Shown in pieces: positions 1 to 7,040 of a stretch of DNA of 25,478 nucleotides. Below the pieces are notes generated by a model, which saw only the letters and a list, made by a program, of their open reading frames with translations, did not search any database and was not told the origin of the DNA. Made by a program: the position numbers and the translations under genes. How positions within the stretch are numbered: the first letter of the stretch is position 1; the number at the start of each line of letters is the position of its first letter. This DNA is from DATDDB01 sp041490205 (GTDB taxonomy: Bacteria; Pseudomonadota; Gammaproteobacteria; Burkholderiales; Gallionellaceae), in contig JBGPSQ010000012.1 in assembly GCA_041490205.1 (NCBI GenBank), forward strand, positions 1-25,478, read 5' to 3'.

Positions 1-587
1 ATAACCGCCAATTGCTCTCCTCGCTGCTGCCGAGCGAACCAGTGTGGCTGAATCAGGTGCATGGGGTGGGGGTCGTCAATGCGAACGCCGCCAGTTGCCT
101 TCCGCAAGGGGATGCCTGCATCGCCTCGCTCCTCGGGGCGGTATGCGCAGTGATGACGGCGGATTGCCTGCCGGTGCTTTTGTGCGATGACAGCGGCAGT
201 GTCGTGGGCGCGGCGCACGCGGGCTGGCGCGGGCTATGCGCCGGTGTGATCGAGCGCACCGTGCAGGCCATGAATGTGCCGCCGCACAGGCTGATGGCCT
301 GGTTGGGCCCGGCCATCGGGCCTGCGGCATTCGAAGTAGGCGCGGAAGTGCGCGCAGCCTTCATGGCGGAGCAACCGCAGGCTGCGGATGCGTTCGTGGC
401 CGAGCCGGGGGCGGGGAACAAATACCTGGCCGATATTTACCTGCTCGCGCGCCAGCGCCTGGAAGCGCTCGGCATCTCGCGCATATACGGCGGCGGGCAG
501 TGCACTTATACCGGCCGCGAACGTTTTTTCTCCTACCGGCGCGACGGCGCCACCGGGCGCATGGGGACTTTCATCTGGCTGGCATGA
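1..587 (+). CDS. pgeF: PgeF/YfiH-family multicopper-like purine nucleoside phosphorylase (laccase domain), 5' end missing
   Basis: The reading frame is open from base 3, so the gene begins before the window; the TTG at 12 is internal. The family (YfiH, YlmD, human FAMIN/LACC1) was first called polyphenol oxidase and is now known to phosphorolyse or deaminate purine nucleosides. Visible hallmarks in order are WLNQVHG, TADCLPVLL, HAGWRGL, GPAIGP with FEVG, and a C-terminal FFSYRRDG. The His of QVHG, the Cys of ADC and the His of HAGWR are the conserved metal ligands. About 194 residues are present against a usual 240-260, so roughly the first 50 are outside. A promoter and a terminator-like hairpin for the next gene follow immediately. 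In many betaproteobacteria it lies next to rluD; that part is not visible here. Confidence 0.93.
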   Translation, partial: NRQLLSSLLPSEPVWLNQVHGVGVVNANAASCLPQGDACIASLLGAVCAVMTADCLPVLLCDDSGSVVGAAHAGWRGLCAGVIERTVQAMNVPPHRLMAWLGPAIGPAAFEVGAEVRAAFMAEQPQAADAFVAEPGAGNKYLADIYLLARQRLEALGISRIYGGGQCTYTGRERFFSYRRDGATGRMGTFIWLA

Positions 588-603
588 ATTGGTTGGCCCT
601 GAA

Positions 604-632
604 TTGGTGGGCGAGGACGGCTTTGTTATAAT
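604..632 (+). promoter_or_regulatory. Candidate sigma-70 promoter for the helix-hairpin-helix gene
   Basis: TTGGTG at 604-609 and a perfect TATAAT at 627-632 are separated by 17 bases. The expected start site near 639 leaves a leader of about 60 bases before the ATG at 700. The -10 is a consensus match and the -35 matches the TTG core only. It sits just after the pgeF stop codon. Confidence 0.6.
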
Positions 633-642
633 GCCGCCCGCA

Positions 643-673
643 GGCGCACCACGGGTGTGCGCCATTTTTTCTA
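643..673 (+). terminator. Terminator-like hairpin with T run after pgeF
   Basis: GGCGCAC (643-649) and GTGCGCC (657-663) form a perfect 7-bp stem with a 7-base loop, followed by A and six T (665-670). It has the form of a Rho-independent terminator and could end pgeF transcription. It starts only a few bases after the predicted start site of the promoter at 604-632, so in transcripts from that promoter it would form the extreme 5' end of the leader. Confidence 0.5.
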
Positions 674-699
674 TAGATTAACCCGAGGAGACTAACCAA

Positions 700-1245
700 A
701 TGAAAAAAATGTTGCTGGCGCTTGTCGCATTTTTTGTATTTTCACTTAGCGCGTTTGCTGCCGTGGACCTGAATACAGCCACCAAGGAAGAGCTGGATTC
801 CGTGAAGTACATCGGCCCGGTAAAGGCCCAGGCCATCATCGATTACCGCAAGAAAAACGGCCTGTTCAAGAGTGTGGACGATCTGAAGAACGTCAGGGGC
901 TTCGGCGAAAAGACCGTGGCGAAAGTGCGCTCCGATCTGACCGTGGGCGGCGCACCGGCCAGGACTGAAACGAAGCCAGCTCAAACGCAAGAGCAACCGG
1001 CAAAGGCCGACGTAAAGAAGGAAGAGAAGACTGACAGGAAGGCTGACGCAAAGAAGGAAGGGAAGGCCGATAAGAAGTCTGATGCGAAAAAGGAAGAAAA
1101 TTCCGAGAAAAAAGCCGATGTAAAGAAGGATGACAAGAAGAAGGAAAAGGCCGAGAAGAAAGCCGCCCAGAAAAAAGCCAAGGAAGAAAAGAAGGCAGCC
1201 AAGGCAAAGGCCAAAGAAGACAAAAAGGCCGCTGACAAGAAGTAA
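700..1245 (+). CDS. Secreted ComEA-like helix-hairpin-helix protein with lysine-rich tail
   Basis: 181 residues. Residues 1-20 form a signal peptide (KKM, hydrophobic core, cleavage expected at AFA-AV). Residues about 22-81 form the two helix-hairpin-helix motifs of the ComEA family (LNTATKEEL, YIGPVKAQAII, RGFGEKTVAKV), which bind DNA without sequence preference. Residues about 101-181 are a low-complexity tail made almost only of Lys, Ala, Glu and Asp, with a KADAKKE-like unit repeated imperfectly. ComEA itself receives incoming DNA in the periplasm during transformation. Ordinary short ComEA homologues lack this tail, so its role is unknown; the resemblance to histone H1-like tails is compositional only. 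AGGAG precedes the ATG by about 10 bases. A promoter lies at 604-632 and a terminator at 1266-1300, so it is probably monocistronic. Confidence 0.85.
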   Translation: MKKMLLALVAFFVFSLSAFAAVDLNTATKEELDSVKYIGPVKAQAIIDYRKKNGLFKSVDDLKNVRGFGEKTVAKVRSDLTVGGAPARTETKPAQTQEQPAKADVKKEEKTDRKADAKKEGKADKKSDAKKEENSEKKADVKKDDKKKEKAEKKAAQKKAKEEKKAAKAKAKEDKKAADKK

Positions 1246-1265
1246 TCCGTCGCTGCTTGAAACGG

Positions 1266-1300
1266 CCCCGCCCGGTAACAGCCCGGCGGGGTTTTTCTTT
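1266..1300 (+). terminator. Rho-independent terminator after the helix-hairpin-helix gene
   Basis: CCCCGCC (1266-1272) pairs with GGCGGGG (1285-1291). A further GG/CC pair closes the loop, and TTTTTCTTT follows. It lies 20 bases after the stop codon at 1245 and before cysM. Confidence 0.85.
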
Positions 1301-1336
1301 GCTAATATGCCACCTTGAGCATACAGAAAGATTGCG

Positions 1337-2224
1337 ATGTATCACACCATAGAACATTTCGTCGGCAACACCCCGCTGGTCAGGCTTAAGCGCATACCCG
1401 GCGACACCGGCAACGTGCTGCTGGCCAAGCTGGAGGGCAATAATCCCGCCGGTTCGGTGAAAGACCGTCCGGCGCTTTCGATGATTACCCACGCCGAAGC
1501 GCGCGGCGACATCAAGCCGGGCGATACGCTGATCGAGGCGACTTCCGGCAACACCGGCATTGCGCTGGCCATGGCGGCGGCCATGCGCGGCTACAAGATG
1601 ATCCTGGTCATGCCGGAAAACCAGAGCGTGGAGCGCCGCCAGACCATGCGCGCTTTCGGCGCGGAGCTGGTGCTGACCCCAAAGGAAGGCAGCATGGAGC
1701 TGGCGCGCGACACGGCGGAAAAGCTGCGCGATGCCGGGCGCGGCATCATTCTCGACCAATTCGCCAATCCTGATAATCCGCTGGCGCACTACGAGGGCAC
1801 CGCGCCGGAAATCTGGCGCGATACCAATGGCAAGATCACTCACTTTGTCAGCAGCATGGGCACCACTGGCACCATCATGGGCTGCTCGCGTTATTTCAAG
1901 GAACAGAATCCGAAGATTCAGGTGATCGGCGCGCAGCCGGAAGAGGGTGCGCAGATTCCCGGCATCCGCAAGTGGCCGGAAGCCTACCTGCCGAAAATCT
2001 ACGATGCGAAGCGGGTGGACAAGCTGGAAAACGTGAGCCAGCATGACGCGGAAGATCTGACGCGCCGCCTGGCGCGCGAGGAAGGCATCTTCTGCGGCAT
2101 TTCCTCGGGCGGTGCGCTGGCGGTTGCCTTGCGCATCTCACGGCAGGTGCAGAATGCCACCATCGTGTTCATCGTATGCGATCGCGGCGACCGCTACCTT
2201 TCCACCGGGGTGTTCCCCGCCTGA
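1337..2224 (+). CDS. cysM: Cysteine synthase B (O-acetylserine sulfhydrylase B)
   Basis: 295 residues, the normal length for CysM. It makes L-cysteine from O-acetylserine and sulfide; the B isozyme can also use thiosulfate. It is a cytosolic PLP enzyme of fold type II. GNTPLVRL opens the protein and NPAGSVKDRP at about residues 36-45 carries the PLP lysine (K42). EATSGNTG at 67-74 binds the substrate carboxylate and PLP phosphate. NPAGSVKDRP without an Asn after Lys, and the short C-terminus (DRGDRYLSTGVF), favour CysM over CysK. The start at 1337 is preceded by AGAAAG and gives the family's usual N-terminus. The following gene starts five bases after the stop, so the two may be co-transcribed. 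Confidence 0.95.
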   Translation: MYHTIEHFVGNTPLVRLKRIPGDTGNVLLAKLEGNNPAGSVKDRPALSMITHAEARGDIKPGDTLIEATSGNTGIALAMAAAMRGYKMILVMPENQSVERRQTMRAFGAELVLTPKEGSMELARDTAEKLRDAGRGIILDQFANPDNPLAHYEGTAPEIWRDTNGKITHFVSSMGTTGTIMGCSRYFKEQNPKIQVIGAQPEEGAQIPGIRKWPEAYLPKIYDAKRVDKLENVSQHDAEDLTRRLAREEGIFCGISSGGALAVALRISRQVQNATIVFIVCDRGDRYLSTGVFPA

Positions 2225-2229
2225 AAGCC

Positions 2230-3330
2230 ATGGCTTCGATACTAGCCAGCCTTGCCAGGGTAGCAGTGGGCGCTGTCCTGCTCGCGTCTTTGTGCGCTCC
2301 TGGCGCGGAGGCGGTCGAATTGCCTCAACAGCAACTTTCCCCGATGCCGGTTTCAGCGCCTCCCCCGGCTTCCGCTCCCTTGCCAGCTTCGGCCCCGATG
2401 CCAGCTTCGGCTCCTGCATCGACCTGGATACCGACCATTCCTCCCTTGCCGGTGCTGAATGTGATGAATGAGCCGCGCGATTATGTGGCAAAACATTTCG
2501 TTGACCTGGTGACAGGCATAGACAGGTTCTTTGGAAATGATCGCAATTACCAGGAGTCCAACGACAGCGTGTTACAGCTGGATTTGACGCGCGTGATGGG
2601 ATACACCGGGGAGCACAGGTTCGTGTTGCAGGGCAAGGCCAAGGTGCACTTGCCCCAAACTGAAAAGAGCCTGCACCTGCTGATCGAGTCCGATCCGGAT
2701 AAAAACACGGCTAATGCATCCAACCAGGTGCAGGTGACCCAGACTACCGTCAACACGACGACGCCATCCAGCTACGGTGCGGGGTTGCGCCATGAACTGA
2801 AATCGGCGGATGACCGCTGGTTCCTCGGAACGGACGGAGGGGTGAAGTTGGCGGGCCTGAATACCTCGCTTTTCCTGCGGACGCGTGGCAGCTATGCTGT
2901 TCCGCTCGATCACTGGCGCATGAAAGCGGCGGAAACGGTGTTCTGGTTCAACACTACAGGCGTGGGCGAGACCACGCAGCTTGATTTCGAGCGGCCCATC
3001 AATGACCTCAACCTGTTCCGCGCCACCACCAGCGCGACCTGGCTGAACAACCGGCAGAGTTTCGACCTGCGCCAGGATTTTGGCTTATTCCAGACCGTGG
3101 ACGAGCGCACTGCCATGCTTTACCAGGCGAGCGTCATCGGCGTAAGCGATTCGAGCGCGCAGGCGCATGTGACCGACTATGTCCTGTTGATGCTATACCG
3201 CCACCGCCTGCACCGGGAGTGGATGTACCTGGAAATCAGCCCGCAACTGCACTTTCCGCAAGCAAGGAATTTCATGCACAGCGGAATGCTCAGCATCAGG
3301 CTGGAGGTGTTGTTTGATAAATCGAGGTGA
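2230..3330 (+). CDS. Exported protein of unknown function, probable outer-membrane beta-barrel with Pro/Ala/Ser repeat
   Basis: 366 residues from the ATG at 2230, which directly follows a hydrophobic-leader arrangement: residues 1-28 read as a signal peptide ending near APGAEA. Residues about 36-64 are a Pro/Ala/Ser-rich linker with a six-residue period (SAPxPA). The rest alternates polar and hydrophobic residues with many aromatic residues (RWFLGTDGG, TSLFLRTRGSY, KAAETVFWF, QSFDLRQDFGLFQ, MYLEISPQLHF) and ends with SIRLEVLFDKSR, as expected for strands of an outer-membrane barrel. I recognise no named family, and the last residue is not the Phe typical of many porins. The longer frame opening at 2176 would overlap cysM and spoil the signal peptide. 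Tight spacing to cysM suggests read-through, but a functional link is not evident. Confidence 0.7.
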   Translation: MASILASLARVAVGAVLLASLCAPGAEAVELPQQQLSPMPVSAPPPASAPLPASAPMPASAPASTWIPTIPPLPVLNVMNEPRDYVAKHFVDLVTGIDRFFGNDRNYQESNDSVLQLDLTRVMGYTGEHRFVLQGKAKVHLPQTEKSLHLLIESDPDKNTANASNQVQVTQTTVNTTTPSSYGAGLRHELKSADDRWFLGTDGGVKLAGLNTSLFLRTRGSYAVPLDHWRMKAAETVFWFNTTGVGETTQLDFERPINDLNLFRATTSATWLNNRQSFDLRQDFGLFQTVDERTAMLYQASVIGVSDSSAQAHVTDYVLLMLYRHRLHREWMYLEISPQLHFPQARNFMHSGMLSIRLEVLFDKSR

Positions 3331-3390
3331 GATAGCTCAACATTGAATCGGCGGAACTGCGGAACTAGGCTGAATGTGCGCTGTCAGTTG

Positions 3391-3396
3391 TATAAT
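3391..3396 (+). promoter_or_regulatory. Possible -10 element upstream of rimO
   Basis: A perfect TATAAT lies about 70 bases before the rimO ATG, but no convincing -35 sits 16-18 bases upstream. It is followed by the short direct repeats of 3411-3471. Confidence 0.3.
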
Positions 3397-3410
3397 TATG
3401 TGCTTTCCCG

Positions 3411-3471
3411 CCATGGTTTAATTTCCCATGGTTTAATAATTTCATGTCACCCGGTTTAATTTCATGTCACC
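3411..3471 (+). repeat. Threefold local direct repeat spanning the rimO start codon
   Basis: GGTTTAAT recurs at 3415, 3430 and 3453. The first two copies are each preceded by CCAT. The last two are followed by TTCATGTCACC (3441-3451 and 3461-3471), the first of these after an extra AAT. The last copy contains the rimO ATG at 3464. The earlier ATG at 3444 is in another frame. The pattern suggests recent tandem duplication of the start region. Confidence 0.8.
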
Positions 3472-4804
3472 AATTCCACGCATAGGCTTCGTTTCTCTCG
3501 GTTGTCCCAAGGCGACGGCGGATTCCGAGCTGATCCTCACCCGCCTGCGCGCCGAGGGTTACGAAATTACCGGCAGCTATGAGGATGCCGGGCTGGTGGT
3601 GGTGAACACCTGCGGCTTTATCGACAGCGCGGTGGAAGAATCGCTGGATGCCATCGGCGAGGCGCTGGCCGAGAACGGCAAGGTGATCGTCACCGGCTGC
3701 CTGGGCGCGAAGGGAGACATCGTAATGCAGGCTCACCCCAAGGTGCTGGCCGTCACCGGCCCGCATGCCACCGCCGAGGTGATGGATGCGGTGCATGCGC
3801 ACCTGCCGAAACCGCACGATCCCTATATAGAGCTGGTGCCGCCGCAGGGCGTGCGCCTGACGCCCAGCCATTACGCCTACCTGAAGATTTCCGAGGGCTG
3901 CAACCACCGCTGCACCTTCTGCATTATCCCCAGTCTGCGCGGCGACCTGGTGAGCCGCCCGGTGGGCGAGGTGATGCTTGAGGCCGAAAAGCTGGTGCAG
4001 GCAGGCGTGAAGGAGCTACTGGTCATTTCGCAGGACACTTCGGCCTACGGTATCGATGTGAAATACCGCACTGGATTCTGGGGCGGAAAGCCCCTCAAGA
4101 CGCGCATGACCGAACTGGCTGGCGCTTTGGGCAGCCTGCGAACGCCTGAAGGCGACACGCCCTGGGTGCGCCTGCATTACGTTTATCCCTATCCGCATGT
4201 GGACGAAGTCATCCCGCTCATGGCGGAAGGGAAAATTCTGCCTTATCTCGACGTTCCGTTCCAGCATGCCAACGAACGCATCCTCAAGCTGATGAAGCGT
4301 CCTGCCAGCAGCGAAAACGTGCTGGCGCGCATCAAGCGCTGGCGCGAAATCTGTCCGGACATCACCCTGCGCAGCACCTTTATCGTCGGCTTTCCCGGCG
4401 AGACCGAGGAGGAATTCGAGGAATTGCTGGATTTCCTGGAAGAAGCGGAGCTGGATCGTGTGGGCGCATTCGCCTATTCCCCGGTGGAGGGTGCGGCGGC
4501 CAACGATCTGCCAGACCACGTTTCGCCCGAAGAGCAGAATGAACGCCTGGCACGGCTGATGCAGTTGCAGGAAGAAATCAGCACCGAAAAGCTAGAGCGC
4601 AAGATCGGGCGAGAAATCACCGTGCTGGTCGAGGAGGTGGATGAGGAGGGTGCGATCGGGCGCAGCGCTGCCGACGCGCCGGAGATCGACGGCATGGTGT
4701 ATATCGACAACGGGCAGGAACTGGAAGTAGGAGAGTTCGTCACAGTACAGGTGACCGATTCCGACGTCCACGACCTTTGGGCAGAGACCATAGAAGGGGT
4801 ATGA
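3464..4804 (+). CDS. rimO: Ribosomal protein S12 methylthiotransferase RimO
   Basis: 446 residues, full length. RimO is a cytosolic radical-SAM enzyme that adds a methylthio group to a conserved Asp of ribosomal protein S12. The N-terminal methylthiotransferase domain shows GFVSLGCPK with C14, NTCGFID with C50 and VTGC with C79, which hold the auxiliary 4Fe-4S cluster. The radical-SAM motif CNHRCTFC gives C146, C150 and C153. GFPGETEEEF lies later, and a C-terminal TRAM domain (about 375-446) is present. SVEESLDAIGEAL-like spacing and FIDSA fit RimO rather than MiaB. The start at 3464 matches the family N-terminus. No clear Shine-Dalgarno is visible because the upstream region is AT-rich direct repeat. 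The stop overlaps the next start by four bases. Confidence 0.96.
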   Translation: MSPIPRIGFVSLGCPKATADSELILTRLRAEGYEITGSYEDAGLVVVNTCGFIDSAVEESLDAIGEALAENGKVIVTGCLGAKGDIVMQAHPKVLAVTGPHATAEVMDAVHAHLPKPHDPYIELVPPQGVRLTPSHYAYLKISEGCNHRCTFCIIPSLRGDLVSRPVGEVMLEAEKLVQAGVKELLVISQDTSAYGIDVKYRTGFWGGKPLKTRMTELAGALGSLRTPEGDTPWVRLHYVYPYPHVDEVIPLMAEGKILPYLDVPFQHANERILKLMKRPASSENVLARIKRWREICPDITLRSTFIVGFPGETEEEFEELLDFLEEAELDRVGAFAYSPVEGAAANDLPDHVSPEEQNERLARLMQLQEEISTEKLERKIGREITVLVEEVDEEGAIGRSAADAPEIDGMVYIDNGQELEVGEFVTVQVTDSDVHDLWAETIEGV

Positions 4805-5124
4805 GCGGGAATCTGTGCCTGTCCTGCGGCGCCTGCTGCGCCCATTTTCGCGTTTCGTTCTACTGGGGCGAGGCCGACGATGCGCCGGGCGGCCATGTTC
4901 CGGCGGCGCTCACCGAACAGGTCCACGCGCACTTGCGCTGCATGAAGGGAACCAACGGTAATCCGCCACGCTGCGTGGCCCTGAGCGGGGAAGTGGGCAA
5001 GCAAGTGGCCTGCGCCATCTACGAATTGCGCCCGTCCCCCTGCCGCGAATTCAATGTGTTCGAGGAGGACGGAACACCGAATGAACGGTGCCTGCGCTTG
5101 CGGGCGGGCTATACGGGTGTCTGA
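4801..5124 (+). CDS. YkgJ-family cysteine-cluster protein
   Basis: 107 residues. The start at 4801 overlaps the rimO stop as ATGA, implying translational coupling; an upstream in-frame start would lie further inside rimO and is not needed. Nine cysteines (6, 9, 12, 13, 47, 58, 71, 81, 97) include the family's N-terminal CxxCxxCC and the motif CAIYELRPSPCREF. The YkgJ/UPF0153 family is thought to bind zinc or an iron-sulfur cluster; its function is not established. Coupling to RimO, which needs two iron-sulfur clusters, is suggestive only. Nothing notable is seen in the 51 bases between this stop and arnC. Confidence 0.88.
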   Translation: MSGNLCLSCGACCAHFRVSFYWGEADDAPGGHVPAALTEQVHAHLRCMKGTNGNPPRCVALSGEVGKQVACAIYELRPSPCREFNVFEEDGTPNERCLRLRAGYTGV

Positions 5125-5175
5125 AGCAAGCCACACAGTTTCGCCAACCCCCCTGATGCGGTAAAATGCCGGACT

Positions 5176-6117
5176 ATGGCTAATCCACAACTTTCCGTCG
5201 TCATCCCCGTTTATAACGAAGAGCATGGCCTTCAGGCCCTGTTCGACCGGCTATATCCCGCGCTGGACAAGCTCGGCATCGCGTATGAAATCGTGTTCGT
5301 CAACGACGGCAGCCGCGACCGTTCCGCTGCCATCCTGCGCGAACAGTTCCAGAAGCGTCCGGACGTGACGCGGGTGGTGCTGTTCAACGGCAATTTCGGA
5401 CAGCACATGGCGATCATGGCGGGCTTCGAGCAGTGCCGCGGACAGCGCATCGTCACCCTGGATGCCGATTTGCAAAATCCCCCGGAAGACACCGGCGTGC
5501 TGCTGGCGAAGATGGACGAGGGGCACGATTACGTCGGCTCCATCCGCCGCCAGCGCAGCGACAGCCTGTGGCGCCATGCGGCATCAAAGGCGATGAACGG
5601 GCTGCGCGAGCGCATTACGCGCATCAAGATGACCGACCAGGGCTGCATGTTCCGCGCTTATGACCGCCACATCGTGGATGCGGTCAATAGCTGCAAGGAG
5701 GTCAACACCTTCATTCCCGCGCTGGCCTACAGCTTTGCGCGCAATCCAGCCGAAGTGGTGGTGGGGCATGAGGAGCGCGCGGCGGGCGAATCGAAATATT
5801 CGCTGTATAGCCTGATTCGCCTGAACTTTGACCTGATGACCGGCTTTTCGCTGGTTCCGTTGCAGATGTTCTCCATGATGGGCATCGCGATTTCCCTGCT
5901 GTCCGGCTTCTTCGTGATATTCCTGGCGGTGCGCCGCATCGTGCACGGGCCGGAGGCGGAGGGAATGTTTACGCTGTTCGCCATCGCTTTCTTCCTGATC
6001 GGCATCACGCTTTTCGGCATCGGTCTATTGGGTGAATACATCGGGCGCATCTATCAGCAGGTGCGCCACCGCCCGCGCTATCTGGTGGAGGCAATACTGG
6101 AAAAACGCGATGAGTAG
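5176..6117 (+). CDS. arnC: ArnC-like undecaprenyl-phosphate glycosyltransferase (GT2)
   Basis: 313 residues. The family moves 4-deoxy-4-formamido-L-arabinose from its UDP carrier to undecaprenyl phosphate at the inner membrane. Residues 6-110 carry the GT-A fold: VVIPVYNEE, FVNDGSRD and the metal-binding DADLQNPPED at 96-105. Two C-terminal membrane helices at about 229-252 and 264-287 end in GEYIGRIYQQVRHRPRYLV, as in ArnC and other DPM1-like enzymes. ArnC is chosen over GtrB or dolichol-phosphate mannosyltransferase homologues because the next three genes are all arn genes. No strong Shine-Dalgarno precedes the ATG. TAAAAT at 5162-5167 could be a -10 element, which would leave almost no leader. 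The stop overlaps the next start by eight bases. Confidence 0.9.
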   Translation: MANPQLSVVIPVYNEEHGLQALFDRLYPALDKLGIAYEIVFVNDGSRDRSAAILREQFQKRPDVTRVVLFNGNFGQHMAIMAGFEQCRGQRIVTLDADLQNPPEDTGVLLAKMDEGHDYVGSIRRQRSDSLWRHAASKAMNGLRERITRIKMTDQGCMFRAYDRHIVDAVNSCKEVNTFIPALAYSFARNPAEVVVGHEERAAGESKYSLYSLIRLNFDLMTGFSLVPLQMFSMMGIAISLLSGFFVIFLAVRRIVHGPEAEGMFTLFAIAFFLIGITLFGIGLLGEYIGRIYQQVRHRPRYLVEAILEKRDE

Positions 6118-7030
6118 TGCCGTCGTTTTCGCCTATCACAACGTGGGCTACCGCTGTTTGTCCGTGCTGTTGGCATACGGTGTAGACGTGAAGCTGGTTG
6201 TCACGCACCGCGATAATCCGAAAGAGACGATCTGGTTCGAGAGCGTGCAGAAGCTGGCAGAGTTGCATCGCATCCCGTTCATTACACCGGATAACCCGAA
6301 TGCGCCGGAAGTGGTGGAGCAGATTCGGGCCCTGCAGCCGGATTTCTTCTTCTCCTTTTACTACCGCGAGATGCTGAAAGCCCCGCTGCTCGCTATTCCA
6401 AAAAACGGCGGACTGAACATGCACGGCTCGCTGTTGCCGAAATACCGTGGCAGGGTGCCTGTGAATTGGGCGATAATTCACGGCGAGACGGAAACAGGCG
6501 CGACGCTGCACTATATGACGGAAAAGCCGGACGACGGCGACATCGTGGCGCAGCAGGCGGTGCCGATTCTGCCGAACGATACCGCGCTGGAAGTGTTCCA
6601 GAAGGTGACCGTGGCAGCGGAAATGGCGCTTTATGCCTGTTTGCCCGATTTGCTTGCGGGCAGGGCGCGGGCGGTGAAGCAGGACTTGAGCCGTGGCGCC
6701 TATTTCGGCGGGCGCAAAGCGGAAGACGGGATCATCGATTGGTCGCAGTCGGCGCAGCAAATACACAACCTGGTGCGCGCGGTGGCGCCGCCCTATCCGG
6801 GCGCGACCACACAGTTGCTGGGCAAGCCCATGCGCATCCTGCAAACGCTGGTGACCAAGTGCAGGATGGAGGATAAGGCTCCTGCTTTCTATGTGAAAGA
6901 GGACAGGGCTTATGCCATTTGCGGCAGCGGCTTGTTGCGCGTGTTGCGCTTCGAGTCGGATGGTGTCGAGATGAGCGCTACGGAATTCGCCGCAAAATAC
7001 GGCACGGATAAATTTGAATTCAATTGTTAA
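6110..7030 (+). CDS. arnA: UDP-4-amino-4-deoxy-L-arabinose formyltransferase (stand-alone ArnA N-terminal half)
   Basis: 306 residues. The enzyme N-formylates UDP-4-amino-4-deoxy-L-arabinose using 10-formyltetrahydrofolate, the step that pulls the Ara4N pathway forward. The catalytic triad of formyltransferases is present as N103 and H105 in NMHGSLLPKYRG and D141 in EKPDDGDI. The C-terminal OB-fold-like region (about 205-306) corresponds to the linker domain of E. coli ArnA. In enterobacteria this domain is fused to the decarboxylase; here a stop at 7030 separates it from that gene, which starts ten bases later. The ATG at 6110 lies inside the end of arnC (overlap of eight bases), indicating coupling. 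The frame opens earlier, but that part is antisense-like noise within arnC. Confidence 0.92.
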   Translation: MSSAVVFAYHNVGYRCLSVLLAYGVDVKLVVTHRDNPKETIWFESVQKLAELHRIPFITPDNPNAPEVVEQIRALQPDFFFSFYYREMLKAPLLAIPKNGGLNMHGSLLPKYRGRVPVNWAIIHGETETGATLHYMTEKPDDGDIVAQQAVPILPNDTALEVFQKVTVAAEMALYACLPDLLAGRARAVKQDLSRGAYFGGRKAEDGIIDWSQSAQQIHNLVRAVAPPYPGATTQLLGKPMRILQTLVTKCRMEDKAPAFYVKEDRAYAICGSGLLRVLRFESDGVEMSATEFAAKYGTDKFEFNC

Positions 7031-7040
7031 GGAAGAAGAA

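Noticed and set aside
1012..1245. Separate small gene or frameshift in the AAG-rich region
   Set aside because: The lysine-rich frame is continuous with the signal peptide and the helix-hairpin-helix part and ends just before a clear terminator.
893..2044. Long minus-strand open frame (383 codons) opposite the helix-hairpin-helix gene and cysM
   Set aside because: It runs antisense through the lysine-rich tail, a terminator and the cysM coding region, and its translation has no recognisable motif. It results from GC-rich codon bias.
3444..3446. ATG at 3444 as the rimO start
   Set aside because: It is out of frame with rimO and belongs to the upstream repeat copy.
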